From the NCBI RefSeq assembly GCF_003286085.1, contig NW_020825312.1, forward strand, positions 434,001-498,000: 64,000 nucleotides of DNA, given 5' to 3'. Positions 1 to 11,424 of this stretch are shown one piece after another. The notes under the pieces were generated by a model. The model was not told where the DNA came from. It worked only from the letters and a program-made list of their open reading frames with translations, and searched no databases. A program made the position numbers and the translations under genes. Each line of letters begins with the position of its first letter. The first letter of the stretch is position 1. Source of the stretch: Drosophila persimilis. Its lineage: Eukaryota > Arthropoda > Insecta > Diptera > Drosophilidae.

Positions 1-258
1 GTGAGAGATATCGTTGTTTTTTTTAGTAAGTAAAGGGGCAGGATCAGATGGGTCTACAAGAAGAATTTACAAACAGTATTATTTTCCGCGGCTTAAGTCA
101 TAGATGTTTTTTAAAGGTGGCTTAAGTGGGTTAAGACATGAAACAAGGGGAACCCTGATCACCACTTCTACTTTATTTTCATTCTTTCGATGAAATTAAT
201 TTTAATTAAAAAAAAATTGTGAAATAGTGAGCGACTGTTAAATAGAAGGCCCGCCAAG
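1..258. other. Upstream flank and short leader of Hbs1
   Basis: This AT-rich stretch has no open reading frame. It must hold the Hbs1 promoter and 5' UTR, because the Hbs1 start codon is at 259. I see no TATA box, no perfect DRE and no Ohler Motif 1 here, so the core promoter could not be assigned. The bases just before the ATG (GCCAAG) are a reasonable Drosophila translation-start context. Confidence 0.5.
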
Positions 259-2265
259 ATGTCGCGCCACAGGATTGTTCGGACGATGGATTACAAAGAC
301 GAATACGATGGTTACGATGACGTCTACGGACACTCCGTTGATGATGACCACTGCATTTCACCCACAGATGCCCAACAATGGCTGTACGACCGGGAGCGCG
401 GCAGGCAGAGCATCTCCACCTTCATTAGCAAGAACAAAGACATCAAGGAGGAAGGAGAGCACGACGAGGACGCCGAGGACGAGGCCTACGAGAAGGCCAG
501 ACGCGACTCGGAGAGCTTCCAGATGCCCGAACTGAACGAAATGGACCAGGCCAAGCTGAGTTCCTGCGTGGACGAGGTGCGGAGTGTGGTGGGCGACACT
601 GTGTCCGAGCGCCGCATTGTGGAGACCTCCATGAAATTTGACTACGACATACAGAAGATTTTGGACGAGATCCTAAACGGAGAGACAAAGAAGTCGGCGA
701 AACCTACGCTCCGACCGAAGGTGCCTGTCCCCATTGCAGCCACTACAGTGAAGTCTGCCAGCAAGCCCCCGCCCCCGGCAAAAATCAGCCTAAAGGAGCC
801 GCGGCGTGGCTTTGAAATAGCTTCTCCCAAGTTACCGTCCTCCCCTGTAGTCTCTGGCAGGAATTCCCCCGTCGAGGTGGGAGAAGGCGATTTGTCCCGC
901 ACTTCCGCCAGCCTCTTTAAGGTCTCTAAGGACCAGTCCCAACGCAATGCCCAGCAACTGTACGAGAAGGAGCGAGCCGACCAAAAGAGCCACATCCACA
1001 TGATCGTCATCGGCCATGTAGATGCGGGAAAGAGCACCCTGATGGGCCACTTACTCTACGACACAGGAAACGTCTCGCAGCGCGTGATGCACAAGCACGA
1101 GCAAGAGTCCAAGAAGCTTGGGAAGCAGAGCTTCATGTACGCCTGGGTTCTGGACGAGACCGGCGAGGAGCGTGCCCGAGGTATTACCATGGACGTGGGG
1201 CAGTCTCGCATCGAGACAAAGACAAAGATTGTGACTCTGCTAGATGCGCCTGGCCACAAGGATTTCATACCCAACATGATCTCCGGTGCCACACAGGCGG
1301 ATGTGGCCCTCCTAGTGGTGGATGCCACGCGGGGCGAATTCGAATCCGGCTTTGAGCTGGGTGGACAGACGCGCGAGCATGCCATCCTGGTACGATCCCT
1401 GGGTGTAAACCAGCTGGGCGTGGTTATCAACAAGCTGGACACTGTTGGCTGGTCCCAGCAGCGATTCACGGAGATTGTCACCAAACTAAAGTCCTTCCTT
1501 AAACAGGCGGGCTTCAAGGAGTCGGACGTAAGCTTCACGCCCTGCTCTGGCCTGACCGGCGAGAATCTCACCAAGACAGCCCAGGAGGCCGCACTCACCA
1601 GCTGGTACAGTGGTCGCCACCTGCTGGACGTGATTGAGAATTTCAAGATACCGGAGCGGGCCATCGACAGACCGCTGCGGATGTCAGTCTCGGATATCTA
1701 CAAGGGCACTGGTTCTGGATTCTGCATTTCTGGACGAGTTGAGACTGGTATGATCTGCGTGAATGATAAGGTGCTGGTCGGCGCAAGCAGGGAGCAGGCG
1801 CAGGTCAAGTCCCTGACCATGGATGAGTTCACCCAGACGAGCGTCTTTGCTGGCGATCAGATTTCGGTGACGCTGGCCGGCGTGGATATCAACAACATAA
1901 CCGTCGGCTGCATCATCAGTGACCCACAGACACCTATTCCCGTGACCACACGCTTCCAGGCCCGCATCATCGTCTTCAGTGTCAAGGTGCCCATTACCAT
2001 GGGGTATCCGGTGCTGCTCCACCACCAGTCGCTCATCGAGCCGGCTGTTGTTTGCAAACTGACGGCATCCATACACAAGAGCACCGGCGAGGTGGTAAAG
2101 AAGAAGCCGCGTTGCCTAGGCAGCAACTCGTGTGCCCTGGTCGAATTGGAGACGAGTCGCCCCATCTGCATAGAGCGGTACGCCGACTTCAAGGAACTGG
2201 GTCGCATCATGTTGAGGGTGGCTGGTGTCACGATTGCTGCTGGAATGGTCACAAAGATACGCTGA
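259..2265 (+). CDS. HBS1: Hbs1, eRF3/EF1A-like ribosome-rescue GTPase
   Basis: Single-exon gene for a 668-residue protein, the expected length for fly HBS1. The acidic, disordered N-terminal part (about residues 1-150) contains an HBS1_N-like segment including QQWLYDRERG. The translational GTPase domain starts near residue 245: G1 GHVDAGKST at 252-260, the switch region with RARGITMD, G3 DAPGHKDF at 329-336 and G4 NKLD at 391-394. Two beta-barrel domains follow (about 460-668). All catalytic motifs are intact. In the family, Hbs1 pairs with Pelota (Dom34) in the cytoplasm to split ribosomes stalled on truncated or non-stop mRNA, and in flies Pelota-Hbs1 also affects germline and transposon control. 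The start codon is the first in-frame ATG and gives the conserved N-terminus. The gene lies about 220 bp upstream of the Rap1 core promoter on the same strand. I found no AATAAA in this gap, so its 3' end must be short or use a variant signal. Confidence 0.95.
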   Translation: MSRHRIVRTMDYKDEYDGYDDVYGHSVDDDHCISPTDAQQWLYDRERGRQSISTFISKNKDIKEEGEHDEDAEDEAYEKARRDSESFQMPELNEMDQAKLSSCVDEVRSVVGDTVSERRIVETSMKFDYDIQKILDEILNGETKKSAKPTLRPKVPVPIAATTVKSASKPPPPAKISLKEPRRGFEIASPKLPSSPVVSGRNSPVEVGEGDLSRTSASLFKVSKDQSQRNAQQLYEKERADQKSHIHMIVIGHVDAGKSTLMGHLLYDTGNVSQRVMHKHEQESKKLGKQSFMYAWVLDETGEERARGITMDVGQSRIETKTKIVTLLDAPGHKDFIPNMISGATQADVALLVVDATRGEFESGFELGGQTREHAILVRSLGVNQLGVVINKLDTVGWSQQRFTEIVTKLKSFLKQAGFKESDVSFTPCSGLTGENLTKTAQEAALTSWYSGRHLLDVIENFKIPERAIDRPLRMSVSDIYKGTGSGFCISGRVETGMICVNDKVLVGASREQAQVKSLTMDEFTQTSVFAGDQISVTLAGVDINNITVGCIISDPQTPIPVTTRFQARIIVFSVKVPITMGYPVLLHHQSLIEPAVVCKLTASIHKSTGEVVKKKPRCLGSNSCALVELETSRPICIERYADFKELGRIMLRVAGVTIAAGMVTKIR

Positions 2266-2471
2266 GCTGAGGGGGCTGCTGAAATTTCTAAATTTTAGTT
2301 ACAAATTTTTTTGTTTTGCTAAATATAAAACAAACAGTAGAACCAGTTCTAAAAGACGTTGGAGCAGTGGAATTGTTAGTAATATTAATATTAAACCGAA
2401 TAACACAATTGACGAATCTGACTTTCATCGGTATATTGACGGTATATTTCTGAGTGTCAGACGGTATATTT

Positions 2472-2497
2472 TTTCGATAAGTCCACTGGTCACACTG
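2472..2497 (+). promoter_or_regulatory. Rap1 core promoter: Ohler Motif 1 with DRE-like site
   Basis: The sequence TGGTCACACTG at 2487-2497 matches Ohler Motif 1 (YGGTCACACTR), the M1BP element of TATA-less housekeeping promoters in Drosophila. Immediately upstream, TTTTCGATAAG at 2472-2482 contains most of a DRE (TATCGATA). The pair lies about 1 kb upstream of the Rap1 start codon, so transcription should begin near 2490-2510 with a long leader. Motif recognition is direct; the TSS position is inferred. Confidence 0.7.
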
Positions 2498-2499
2498 CA

Positions 2500-3521
2500 C
2501 CAAACATTTTCGGTGCGGGTTACGGGCGAGAAAAATTGTCTTTGCCTAGAATTAAAACGTTATCAATACAACAAAGTACAGGAATTCGCGGCCATTACCG
2601 TTTTCTTGGCTTTATCGAGAATCCAGCAACCATATCTGCCCTCGAGTCGCAGCTAACACACAAGAAAAGGTAAAACTCCGAATAGAGTTGCCTGCTAGCA
2701 ACTCTAAAAATGAATCATAAAAGACCAAGATAGAGCGACGAGAACGAGCAACAAAAAAGAAGAGTGCAGTCAGTTCTTGAAGCCAGCACAGCATACAAAC
2801 CAAAAACCAACCCAAAACCAAACCAAAAAACGAAACGAAACGCAACAAACGAATTTACAGTGCAATCGAGCTTTATTCAACATACAACAAATTGCTTTCT
2901 TTATTCCCACAGTGCGCTCTCGGTAACAGCAACAGTGACAACGGCAGTGGCAAAGCGGTGGCAGCGGAAAAGCAGAAGCGCCAGCGGAAATTTCTTTTAT
3001 CGCTGAAAGCAACAATTGACGGAACGCACGCACCTCCACGAGAACCTGAGCGGAAAGAGCGAGGGAGAGGCACAAACACTCACACACACACAGACACAAA
3101 CACAAGTACTCTCTCCACACTACACACAGACACACACTCGTACACGGCACAAAGGTTATCATCAATAACAGAACCAACAACAAAATTACTTTAAATATAA
3201 ATATATATATATAACGTTCAAAAAAACAAAAAAAAAAACGTTCTAAAAGAACAACCACAAAACTGCAACCGAAAAGCAATCGCCGAACAACGCCTAAACT
3301 AGTGATTTTTGTGAGAGAGACCAAGACCGAGAACGAGAGAGTGAGAAGTGAGTAAGAGAGTAAGAGAGGAGAGAGAGCCGCCCCGCGTTTTAAAATTAAA
3401 CATTTGCAACTTCAATAACTCCAAGAGGAATTTGTAACTGGAAACCCACCTGAACCCGAGTATTACCTACCGCCTACCTGCTTTTTGGTCTTACACAAAC
3501 TACAGCCAGCTACAGTGAAAA
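2500..3521 (+). other. Rap1 5' leader with a possible UTR intron
   Basis: About 1 kb of non-coding sequence lies between the Motif 1 promoter and the Rap1 ATG. A plausible intron runs from a donor at 2670 (AAAAG then GTAAAA) to an acceptor ending at 2912 (pyrimidine tract then CCCACAG). The rest is A-rich with CA repeats around 3077-3144 and a purine stretch of GAGAGA/GTAAGAGAG units around 3310-3377. Stops occur in all frames. The splice sites are predicted by eye. Confidence 0.5.
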
Positions 3522-4076
3522 ATGCGTGAATACAAAATTGTGGTTCTGGGCAGCGGCGGCGTGGGCAAGTCCGCCCTCACAGTGCAGTTTGTGCAGTGCA
3601 TTTTCGTGGAGAAGTACGACCCCACCATCGAGGACAGCTACCGCAAGCAGGTGGAGGTGGACGGGCAGCAGTGCATGCTGGAGATCCTCGACACGGCTGG
3701 CACGGAGCAGTTCACGGCCATGCGGGATCTGTATATGAAGAACGGCCAGGGATTCGTGCTGGTGTACTCGATAACAGCGCAGTCGACGTTCAATGATCTA
3801 CAGGACCTGCGCGAGCAGATACTGAGGGTAAAGGATACGGACGATGTGCCCATGGTGCTGGTGGGCAACAAGTGCGATCTCGAGGAGGAGCGGGTCGTCG
3901 GCAAGGAGCTGGGCAAGAGCCTGGCCAATCAGTTCAATTGCGCCTTCATGGAGACCTCAGCCAAAGCCAAAGTGAATGTGAACGATATTTTCTACGATTT
4001 GGTTAGGCAGATCAATAAGAAGTCACCCGAAAAGAAACAAAAGAAACCGAAAAAGTCCCTATGTGTTCTGCTATAA
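3522..4076 (+). CDS. Rap1: Rap1 (Roughened), Ras-family small GTPase
   Basis: Intronless coding sequence for a 184-residue protein, exactly the usual Rap1 length. P-loop GSGGVGKS is at residues 10-17, the effector loop YDPTIEDSY at 32-40, DTAGTEQF at 57-64 with the Rap-diagnostic threonine at 61 (Ras has glutamine), NKCD at 116-119 and SAK at 147-149. The C-terminus is polybasic and ends in the CAAX box CVLL; the final leucine predicts geranylgeranylation and membrane attachment. In flies Rap1 controls adherens junctions, integrin adhesion and cell shape, acting through effectors such as Canoe and regulated by exchange factors such as Dizzy/PDZ-GEF. The ATG is in a strong context (GTGAAAA before it). 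It is downstream of Hbs1 on the same strand and is convergent with the CUE-domain gene. Nothing is truncated. Confidence 0.98.
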   Translation: MREYKIVVLGSGGVGKSALTVQFVQCIFVEKYDPTIEDSYRKQVEVDGQQCMLEILDTAGTEQFTAMRDLYMKNGQGFVLVYSITAQSTFNDLQDLREQILRVKDTDDVPMVLVGNKCDLEEERVVGKELGKSLANQFNCAFMETSAKAKVNVNDIFYDLVRQINKKSPEKKQKKPKKSLCVLL

Positions 4077-5540
4077 GACTTCCAACAAAACAAAAAAAAA
4101 AGGAAAAACAAAATAAAAAAGGGTATAGGAGAAGAGCGGTTAAGAGAGGAGGGAAGGAGAGGAGAACAAGTATAAGAGTAAAGTTAAAAACATTTTCAAT
4201 TTTTTTTTTTTTCGTTCTTGTTTCGTTTTCGATCCGAATGCAATATGCAGTTATACAATACAACACAATATAAAGATTGTCAAACAAACAAACAAAAAAT
4301 TGAAATAACCAATCTACTATATATACAATACAAGAGAATGAGCAAAAAACGTACATATGCTGACAATGTTTTATAACTGTTTAAAGTTTTTGTAATTATT
4401 ACTATTTACTACTATTATGATTGTACTATTTTTCGCTGATTAACCATTAATCAATATGGGGAATTATTTAATATACTTATACACACACATATATATATAT
4501 ACATATTTGTCGTTCGTTTTTTGAGCCGTTTTTTAAATTATGCAACAAATGAAACATTCGTAAACTAAAACATTCGTATTTATTGATTCTTTTCGATTAT
4601 ACTCTATACACAATACGTCTTATATACAACAAAGCAAAAACAAAAGCAAAAACCAACAAAGAAACAACAAGTAATATCTATAAATAGAGCCGTATACCTA
4701 ATGTCATGTCGTTGCTCTTCTACCAATTGCAAAAACAAAGAAGTAAGAAAAGAAAACCAATTCAACTCAAAATCAAATTAAGCTAAATATTAACTTGTAC
4801 TAGCCTGATAGATGATGATGATGATCATAATGATGAATCCAGATAAAAGCAAATAAAATTGAGAAACAACAAGTAAACATGTATAAGAACATATTTTATA
4901 AAAATATTGTCTGCAAATGATGTCAAAATGTTGCAAACAACCAGAAGAGTAATGAGATCCATTTAGTAACTAGTTTAAAACAAATTTACAACTAATTGTT
5001 TAATACGATCAATCAATCCAAAATTGTAAACACCTCCATACACACACAAACACACCTGCACACACACATGCATGCTACATCCCAACATATATACAAAACA
5101 CACAAATACACTCCGGCACGCTCTCAGAGAGCCAATACCAAGGCGGAAGTGGGACGGAACATACATTGACCTACGATAGCTACTTCCGCACCCTTTTTGC
5201 GGATCAGAAGAAATATCATCCGGCAGAAACATAGAAAAAGAAAGGAAGCCACAAATTCTAGTATATTTATGCATACGAAATGGTCGTGTCAATCCCAAAA
5301 TGAAAAGAAATATTAAAACGAAGTAAATTTATAAATATTTCATAATAAACATTGCATAAACATAAACATAAACATAAACTTCGCGTAGTAACCAATATGC
5401 CCTTAAATCAAAGTCTAAACACAGCCAACAACCAACATTGAAACTAATTAAAAACCTAAGCCCAAACGTATATATTATATACATATATGATAAAAGATAC
5501 AAATCATTTTTGAATATAATAAAAAAAAAACCAACCGTTA
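4077..5540 (+). other. Rap1 3' UTR
   Basis: The sequence after the Rap1 stop is very A/T-rich with poly-A and poly-T runs, (CA)n near 5039-5065 and an ATAAAC tandem repeat near 5354-5380. Candidate poly(A) signals are spread through it (for example near 4853, 5344 and 5518), which fits a long 3' UTR with alternative ends. No open reading frame here looks coding. Confidence 0.55.
5518..5523 (+). terminator. Distal poly(A) signal, Rap1
   Basis: An AATAAA hexamer sits at the end of the A-rich tract about 1.44 kb after the Rap1 stop. Earlier AATAAA hexamers could give shorter transcripts, and later ones near 5719 and 5768 could extend it. The choice is an inference. Confidence 0.4.
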
Positions 5541-6713
5541 CAATAACATAATGTAATAATGAGCGTGTGAAATGAATGTAATTGAAAAACCATTTTTTTT
5601 CGAACTTGTTTCCTTACTTGCCGTCCGCTCAGGATCTGCGATACTTCAGAACAGAAGTTTTGTCAGTCCTGAAGTCGAGGGTGAAGTAACTCAACAGGTT
5701 CGAGCATCTTTTAATTATTAATAAATGTATTATGTTTATAAAAAATTAAAAATGAAATGCAAAAACAAAATAAAAATTAAATAAATTCAAATATGAATGG
5801 GTAGTCATTTGGGAGGAAAAACACCTTCAATTGAAATTTTGAAATATCTGTATTTGATACTTGGAATAGTAATACAAGGTAGTTATTCAAATATTTATAC
5901 ATACAATTACAATCAAATAGCCGCCTTTTATAATTATATTAATGTTTTGCTACTTTATAGCACGCATATTCACTGAAAGATTTTCCATAGGTCCGCTTTG
6001 GAGCTACTTGAAGTTTTGTCATCCATGTGGGGTAGGCTGGTAAAACTGCATTTGATATGGTGTCTGGACACGAATGCATAGTTTTGAGAGACTCGACTTG
6101 TCGGGATACATATTTATATAATATAGCCATGCATAGGGTGGAAGCCAGTTAAGCGCAGGACCACATTGATTTAAAAGGGGAGAAAGAGTTTTCGTTTACA
6201 TGAATATTTAGCTTCGATTACTGTACAATACGTTTTTTTTGGGTTTCTTTATAATGACTAGGTTTTTGGGCTAAGCAAGGTGCTCTACAGAGATTTCTAT
6301 TCTTGGTGTGATGCTCAATTAATTAACGCATTCAATAATCAGTCCAACTGTGTGCTGCAAACTAGGGCGCTAAAGAAACGCCCGGTTCTTGTCTTCTTTA
6401 CAAATTATCAATAAAACTTAATTTTGCTAATTTGGCAACAACGAAAGTTGAAAAAAAATTTTATACAAATCATATTGTAATACAAGATATATTGCACTGG
6501 GATGTTTACGAGGGGTAAAAATTGCACTTTTGGTTATGATGTGTGGGGGTGTTTAAAAACTAGAATAATACAATTATTTCGCATCTTGTTTTTGAGATTG
6601 GGAGGAGATTTCGTTCTTGCTTAGAGATTACTTTAAAGGAGATTACAAGCGCACGTGATCGTCACGGTATGGCCATTGAGATAAGATAACAAAATGCTGG
6701 ACCCGTACGCGCT
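5541..6713. other. Convergent spacer between Rap1 and the CUEDC1-like gene
   Basis: About 1.2 kb with no coding signal. It should include the 3' UTR of the minus-strand gene ending at 6714. I saw no AATAAA on the minus strand close to that stop, so its 3' end is not placed. Confidence 0.5.
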
Positions 6714-7713
6714 TCACTTGCGTAGTTGCAACTGGCCCTGCTGCTGCTGCTGTTGCTGGGATTGCGGTTGGCTCGACTGCTGTTGTTGCTGCTGCTGATG
6801 ATGGTGGTGGTCCTCATCGTCGCTGGGCTCCTCGCGCAACGGTAAGGAGTCGATTTGCTTGGCGGTGGTTACCTTTTTATTGCGCTGCCAGGTGAAGACG
6901 CGTGCCATTTGTAGGAATTTCTTGCGCGACATCTTCCCCATGTTCTTGAGACGCTCCTGAAACGGGGCATCATCTTCGCCCTTAGTCTTTCCCGTCTGCT
7001 CCTTCTCGAGGGCGTTCATGAAGTCTTGATTCCAGCGCAATTGATTCATAAACTCTTCGTTCTGCAGCATCAGGGCAAACTGCTCGTCGGGTAGCTCAAA
7101 GTCCTGCTGGCCAGCAGCAGGTGCAATGCGTAGAAAGCCTGGCGGAAGCACACCCAAAATGGGTGGGTTCCAGCGACGGGCTGTGCTGCTACTCTGACTC
7201 CTCTTTGTGGGCGTGCTGCTCTGGCTATTGATCCGATTCGAGGTGCCCAGTGGCCGCATCTTGGGCGAGGCACCCGTGTTGGGATGATTCGGCGAAGCGC
7301 TGGCGGTTGTTAGTAAAGCACCAGCGCTGGCTGCTGCTGCGGCTGCACCGCTGTCCCCAATGCCATCCGTGGTGTCAACGAGCTGGACATTGCGCCGTAG
7401 GTCTTTGTCCGAATCGTTGAGATTGATGAGACTCTGCTGTGGGGAGACATTAGCATCCAGTTCATTGCGCAGTTTTTCGTTCTGTCACATGCGGTTAGGT
7501 TAGTATAGTAGCTGCTGTTAGTATACACAAACAAACGCACACACGGACCCCTACCTGATTATCTATGGACATGGCCAATAGGGCATCTATTGTCTGATCC
7601 ACGGCGCCCAGATTTGCCCGCAGTATGGCCTCAATTACCTCGCGATCGATGTCGGGAAACATCTTCTTGAAATCGGCCATGGCCTGCGAAAATTCCAGTT
7701 GCAGCGTCGACAT
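6714..7713 (-). CDS. CUE domain-containing protein (CUEDC1-like)
   Basis: Two exons joined in phase 0: 7555-7713 and 6714-7481, with a 73-bp intron (donor CAG/GTAGGG, acceptor GTGACAG). The product is 308 residues. Residues 6-50 form a CUE ubiquitin-binding domain with the hallmark MFP near the start and a di-leucine (ALLAMS) at the end of helix 3. The middle is Ser/Ala/Thr-rich. A conserved-looking block follows (FALMLQNEEFMNQL, then KNMGKMSRKKFLQMARVF), which resembles the C-terminal part of metazoan CUEDC1. The tail is His/Gln-rich (HHHH plus Q runs). The start at 7713 was chosen because it puts the CUE domain near the N-terminus and lies just below a Motif 1 promoter. An in-frame ATG at 7830 would translate through that promoter. 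CUE domains bind ubiquitin; the protein's cellular role is not evident from the sequence. Confidence 0.88.
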
Positions 7714-7744
7714 TTCGAAAAATAAAAATATTTTTCGTCTCCTC

Positions 7745-7754
7745 CAGTGTGACC
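7745..7754 (-). promoter_or_regulatory. Ohler Motif 1 promoter of the CUEDC1-like gene
   Basis: On the minus strand these bases read GGTCACACTG, a Motif 1 core 32-41 bases upstream of the chosen ATG. A DRE-like TATCGATG (7 of 8 matches) is at 7819-7826. This implies a very short 5' UTR and a TATA-less constitutive promoter, as for Rap1. Confidence 0.65.
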
Positions 7755-7830
7755 CCGCGAACTTATCGTTAAAATATTCCCGCTGACCCTCGGAAAATAC
7801 CGTATAATTTTTAAAATATATCGATGACAA

Positions 7831-10800
7831 AACGAACTTAGCCCACTTAACCCCCTTCTCTTTAAATAGGTGAACAGCTTGAGTTAAATCGGGAAAATAA
7901 TACCGTTTGTAAATTTTTCTTATAAATCCATCCTTTCTGTTTTCCTACGATAAAAGCTATCACGATATTTTTCAACTTAACTGCGCTTAAATTCTTCAAG
8001 TTTAAAAATGTTTAATAACCACTGTATTTGAATGCCTATTGGTCTACAATGGGTTAATCGCTCTCTGTCCCATGATCGAAAATTATATTCCACGATTTTG
8101 ATATTCGGCTTAATATTACTAGCTATCTAGGACCGTCAGCCCTAAACACATAACTGTATACGATTGATGAATCAAGTTCCTACAAGATTGGTTAATTTTA
8201 AGTACTTATTTTTATTTGATTGTGTCTAAAATAAGCTTTAAACCAAAAAGGTCACAGCATAAAACGTTCACATGGACGGAATTAATGCAAGTGTGTTTGG
8301 AATGATACATCATTCTTGCTCGTCAACCGGTATCAGTTATGATATGGACATTTGTACTTCCTGTTTCCTTTAGGTAATGCAAAATTTTTGTTTTCCAACC
8401 TGCTTTGAAATGTAATAAATAATGCCTTCCTACAGATTTAAATTTATATTTATATACATTATATATTACATACATACATATGTATATGCATATGTGTCTT
8501 GATTCCGTTCCTGTAAGAGGACCATTAACTGTACAATTTCGTACGTAGTTTCATTCATAGGAGACTAGATAACAAAAATTTCCTCAATTCAATAATATCC
8601 TTTTCTCAAGGGTATGCACTGTGCACGACAGGATACTAGAGCTGCGCGCCACAGTGGCATTGTTTAAGAGTGACAGCAGTGAAAGGAGTGAGTGAGTGAA
8701 AGGAAGCACGAGTTGACATAGCGAAAACTAAAAACAACGTGCATATGTATGTCTCAATACCCTCCGTTCTTTGGTAAAACTGTAAAAATGAAATTTAAAA
8801 TATTGACGGAATCGATGAAATATGCCTCGAGACGAGTTGTTATTTCAAATAGAATCACATCTATGATTCAAAATACTATTTTCTGGTATAGATTGGGAAA
8901 GGTCTCTAAATGGATACATTAGATAGGCCAGTTTCGCCCTCCGCCAATAGAGTCTCCACCGGACCATGTTCCTATCCTGCCTCGTTCAGCATGATTCATT
9001 CCTTCTAAGTATGGCTGGTATATTTTTAATGTGCATATGTATATATATCCAATCTGCCCTAAAGAAATTTCGGGCTATTCAATAAATATATTTGAAACCC
9101 ATATTGCGTGGTAGTAAGTCATTGGGCAGGAAAGGCGTGAAATCAAATTTAAATCTGTTGACTGTATCAATAAATCACAATCAAATGCATTTTTATGTGG
9201 GTTCCTGTACAGTTACACTTTCAAATGAGTCAATAAACATTTATGAACGCATGGTGGAAGCCTTACCCTCACGTGATTGTCTCAACTGCTGATAATTGTC
9301 CGGCACGTGCTTGCTTCGGTTCCGGCATGAGAAGCCAGTTCCGTCTGCCGCTCTTTAATAAGTGTCAATTAGCACTGATATGATTGTCGTTTGATACTGT
9401 ATCAGCGATACTATGCTTCCAAAGTAAGACGCTTATCTATGTATATCATATCTGTCAGACAAGTGATGATTCCGATTATTCCACCCCCATCGATTCCGGG
9501 TGATGTAACAAAAAAAATTAATTTAATCACATTGTCTACAAATGAAGCGTGGGCGAGAGATTAGCCAGCAACCTTTCGATATTTTCGGATCAGACAAAAG
9601 GTTAGGCGTGTCAATATACTAGATTTTATTGGAATAATCAGCATTTTTTGGGAACATTTCTAGACAAAATTAATTACTGTCTACTGGAATACGAAGAAAC
9701 GCAAATGACTAGGGGAAATTCTTTGTATTAGAAGTAACCTTTTTGGGTGTTAAAAGATGTACTCAAAACTTGCAAAAGTTTTATTTTTTATTATTCTGCC
9801 ACCCACCATTCATTTTATTTTAACTTTGCGTTTCTGTGTGATTTAATCTCTGGTAGATATTGCATCACATTATTCTGCCAAAAAATCTCACAGAGCAGAG
9901 AGAGGGTCGGAGGTCTGACTTATAGCATAAAAGATAAGATCAGCTTGGTTATCTCTGCGATGGACAAGTGTAAATTTCCACTCTATTTTTAGATGAATTT
10001 CCGTAACTGCGAATTTATTTTAGTTCGTATTGTTTGGTCAACACTTTTTGTTGATATCATTTAAAAGTACATATGCCAGAGATCCCCTACTGAAGATGGA
10101 ACACAAAATACCTATAATCATGTGATTCCATAGCTTCTTAGGGCGAAATTTCATGAGTTTGCAATATCCGCTAAACATTTCAGCATCCGCTAAGTGGAAA
10201 AAACTGCGAACCGACATTGACCCAATTAAATTTGAAATGTTCTAGCAAAATCGTTGCGGGTTTAATGACCTATAATTGAAAGTGATGGGGGCATTGATCT
10301 TCTGGGAATTCAACGAATATACGCCTACTATCGTACAGTTTGTAGATTGTGTCCAAAGCCTTGACTCAAGATCCTTGGCAAACTGCCGCCGGAATCGAGT
10401 CAATGAACCAAGCGAGGGAGTAAACGCAAGCTCCAAGGCAGAGCGTGATCAGCGAGTGGGACAAATGAGATTTAACCTCTTGATATACAGAGCTTGAACA
10501 AACTAATATACCTTACATTCTACGCTGTAGCGCAGTCTAATTTTTCGGTTGTTTAAATCTATATGGCTTGATCATAAATCTTGGCTTTATCGGACGATTT
10601 GTCAAAAGCGTGGCATGGTACACAATCGCGCAGTCCGGAGTACCGCGACTAGAACCAACATAATTCAGTTTCTGTTGAGGCCAGAGCCGAGAGAGCCTCA
10701 CGAACAGTAGTACTACGAGATCGATCCGATTCGATCCGATCTGATCTGATCCGATGTGTTTAGTTTTCGAACGCACCGTAAAGAAGAACGTCGCGAGCGC

Positions 10801-11110
10801 CATTTGATTACTCTCACATTTCGGCGAACAAAAGTATAATTATAAGAACTTTTCAAGTGCTCCCATTCACCCATTCACACCCCCACAAAACCGAACCTCT
10901 GTTTGGTTGGAATAACTAAACGCCCACAAGAACATTGGAACCTACCTACGCCTCCTCCCAAAACCCCTAATACACTTTTGTAGCATCCGAAGTGTCGTCG
11001 GGTTTCCGACGGCTGTATGGTGTTGTTGTGGTCGTGTTACCGCGTTGTTAGCCAGGTCTACGAGTATTTTTACCTGTTGCCTTACCCTTTTTGTGCGTCG
11101 GTCAAGCGCC
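7831..11110. other. Non-coding spacer upstream of the CNMa region
   Basis: About 3.3 kb of AT-rich DNA. Open frames are short and lack domains or coding bias. There is a TACA/TATG microsatellite patch near 8440-8500 and a GATCCGATC-rich patch near 10720-10755. No RNA gene or mobile element was recognised. Confidence 0.45.
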
Positions 11111-11117
11111 TATATAA
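11111..11117 (+). promoter_or_regulatory. TATA box, candidate distal CNMa promoter
   Basis: TATATAA preceded by GCGCC forms a good TATA box on the plus strand. A start site would fall near 11141. About 280 bases downstream is a consensus splice donor (GAG/GTAAGT at 11425), so the two together outline a first exon. Linking it to CNMa is an inference from strand and the lack of any other downstream gene. Confidence 0.4.
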
Positions 11118-11140
11118 ACAAGTGCTCTCAACGGATTTGC

Positions 11141-11424
11141 GTTTATTCTGCATTGTCACACCTAACGCTCAAGATTCCCAAAGCGGAGCAAGAAAAAAAG
11201 AACACTTTCAATCTGAATTATTTTATATATTTTTTTTGGAAATTTCATAAATTTCAATAGACAAAAAAGTACCACAGTACTTAGTAAAAAAGTACATTTA
11301 CAGTAAAAAAGTACAGTTACAGTGAAAAGTGCTGAAAAGAGAAGAAATAACCTTGAGAAATAAGGATTTGAAAATTTCTTTAAAAGAACTTAAATTACTT
11401 GAAAAGGAATTGAATTTTTAAGAG
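11141..11424 (+). other. Candidate non-coding first exon (CNMa leader?)
   Basis: The segment runs from the expected start site below the TATA box to a strong donor (GAG/GTAAGT). It has no long open frame. It includes three direct repeats of about 20 bases, each with AAAAAAGTAC, at 11263-11325. If it splices to the acceptor at 15513-15514, the intron is about 4.1 kb and contains the Transib-type element. The exon call rests only on signals, not on homology. Confidence 0.35.

Noticed and set aside
5643..5675. Hairpin ACTTCAG / CTGAAGT downstream of Rap1 as a small RNA
   Set aside because: A 7-bp stem with a 19-base loop is too weak, and no snoRNA boxes or miRNA-like stem are present.
7711..7830. 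In-frame ATG at 7830 extending the CUEDC1-like protein by 39 residues
   Set aside because: The extension runs through the Motif 1 and DRE-like promoter sites and has no domain; the ATG at 7713 places the CUE domain normally.
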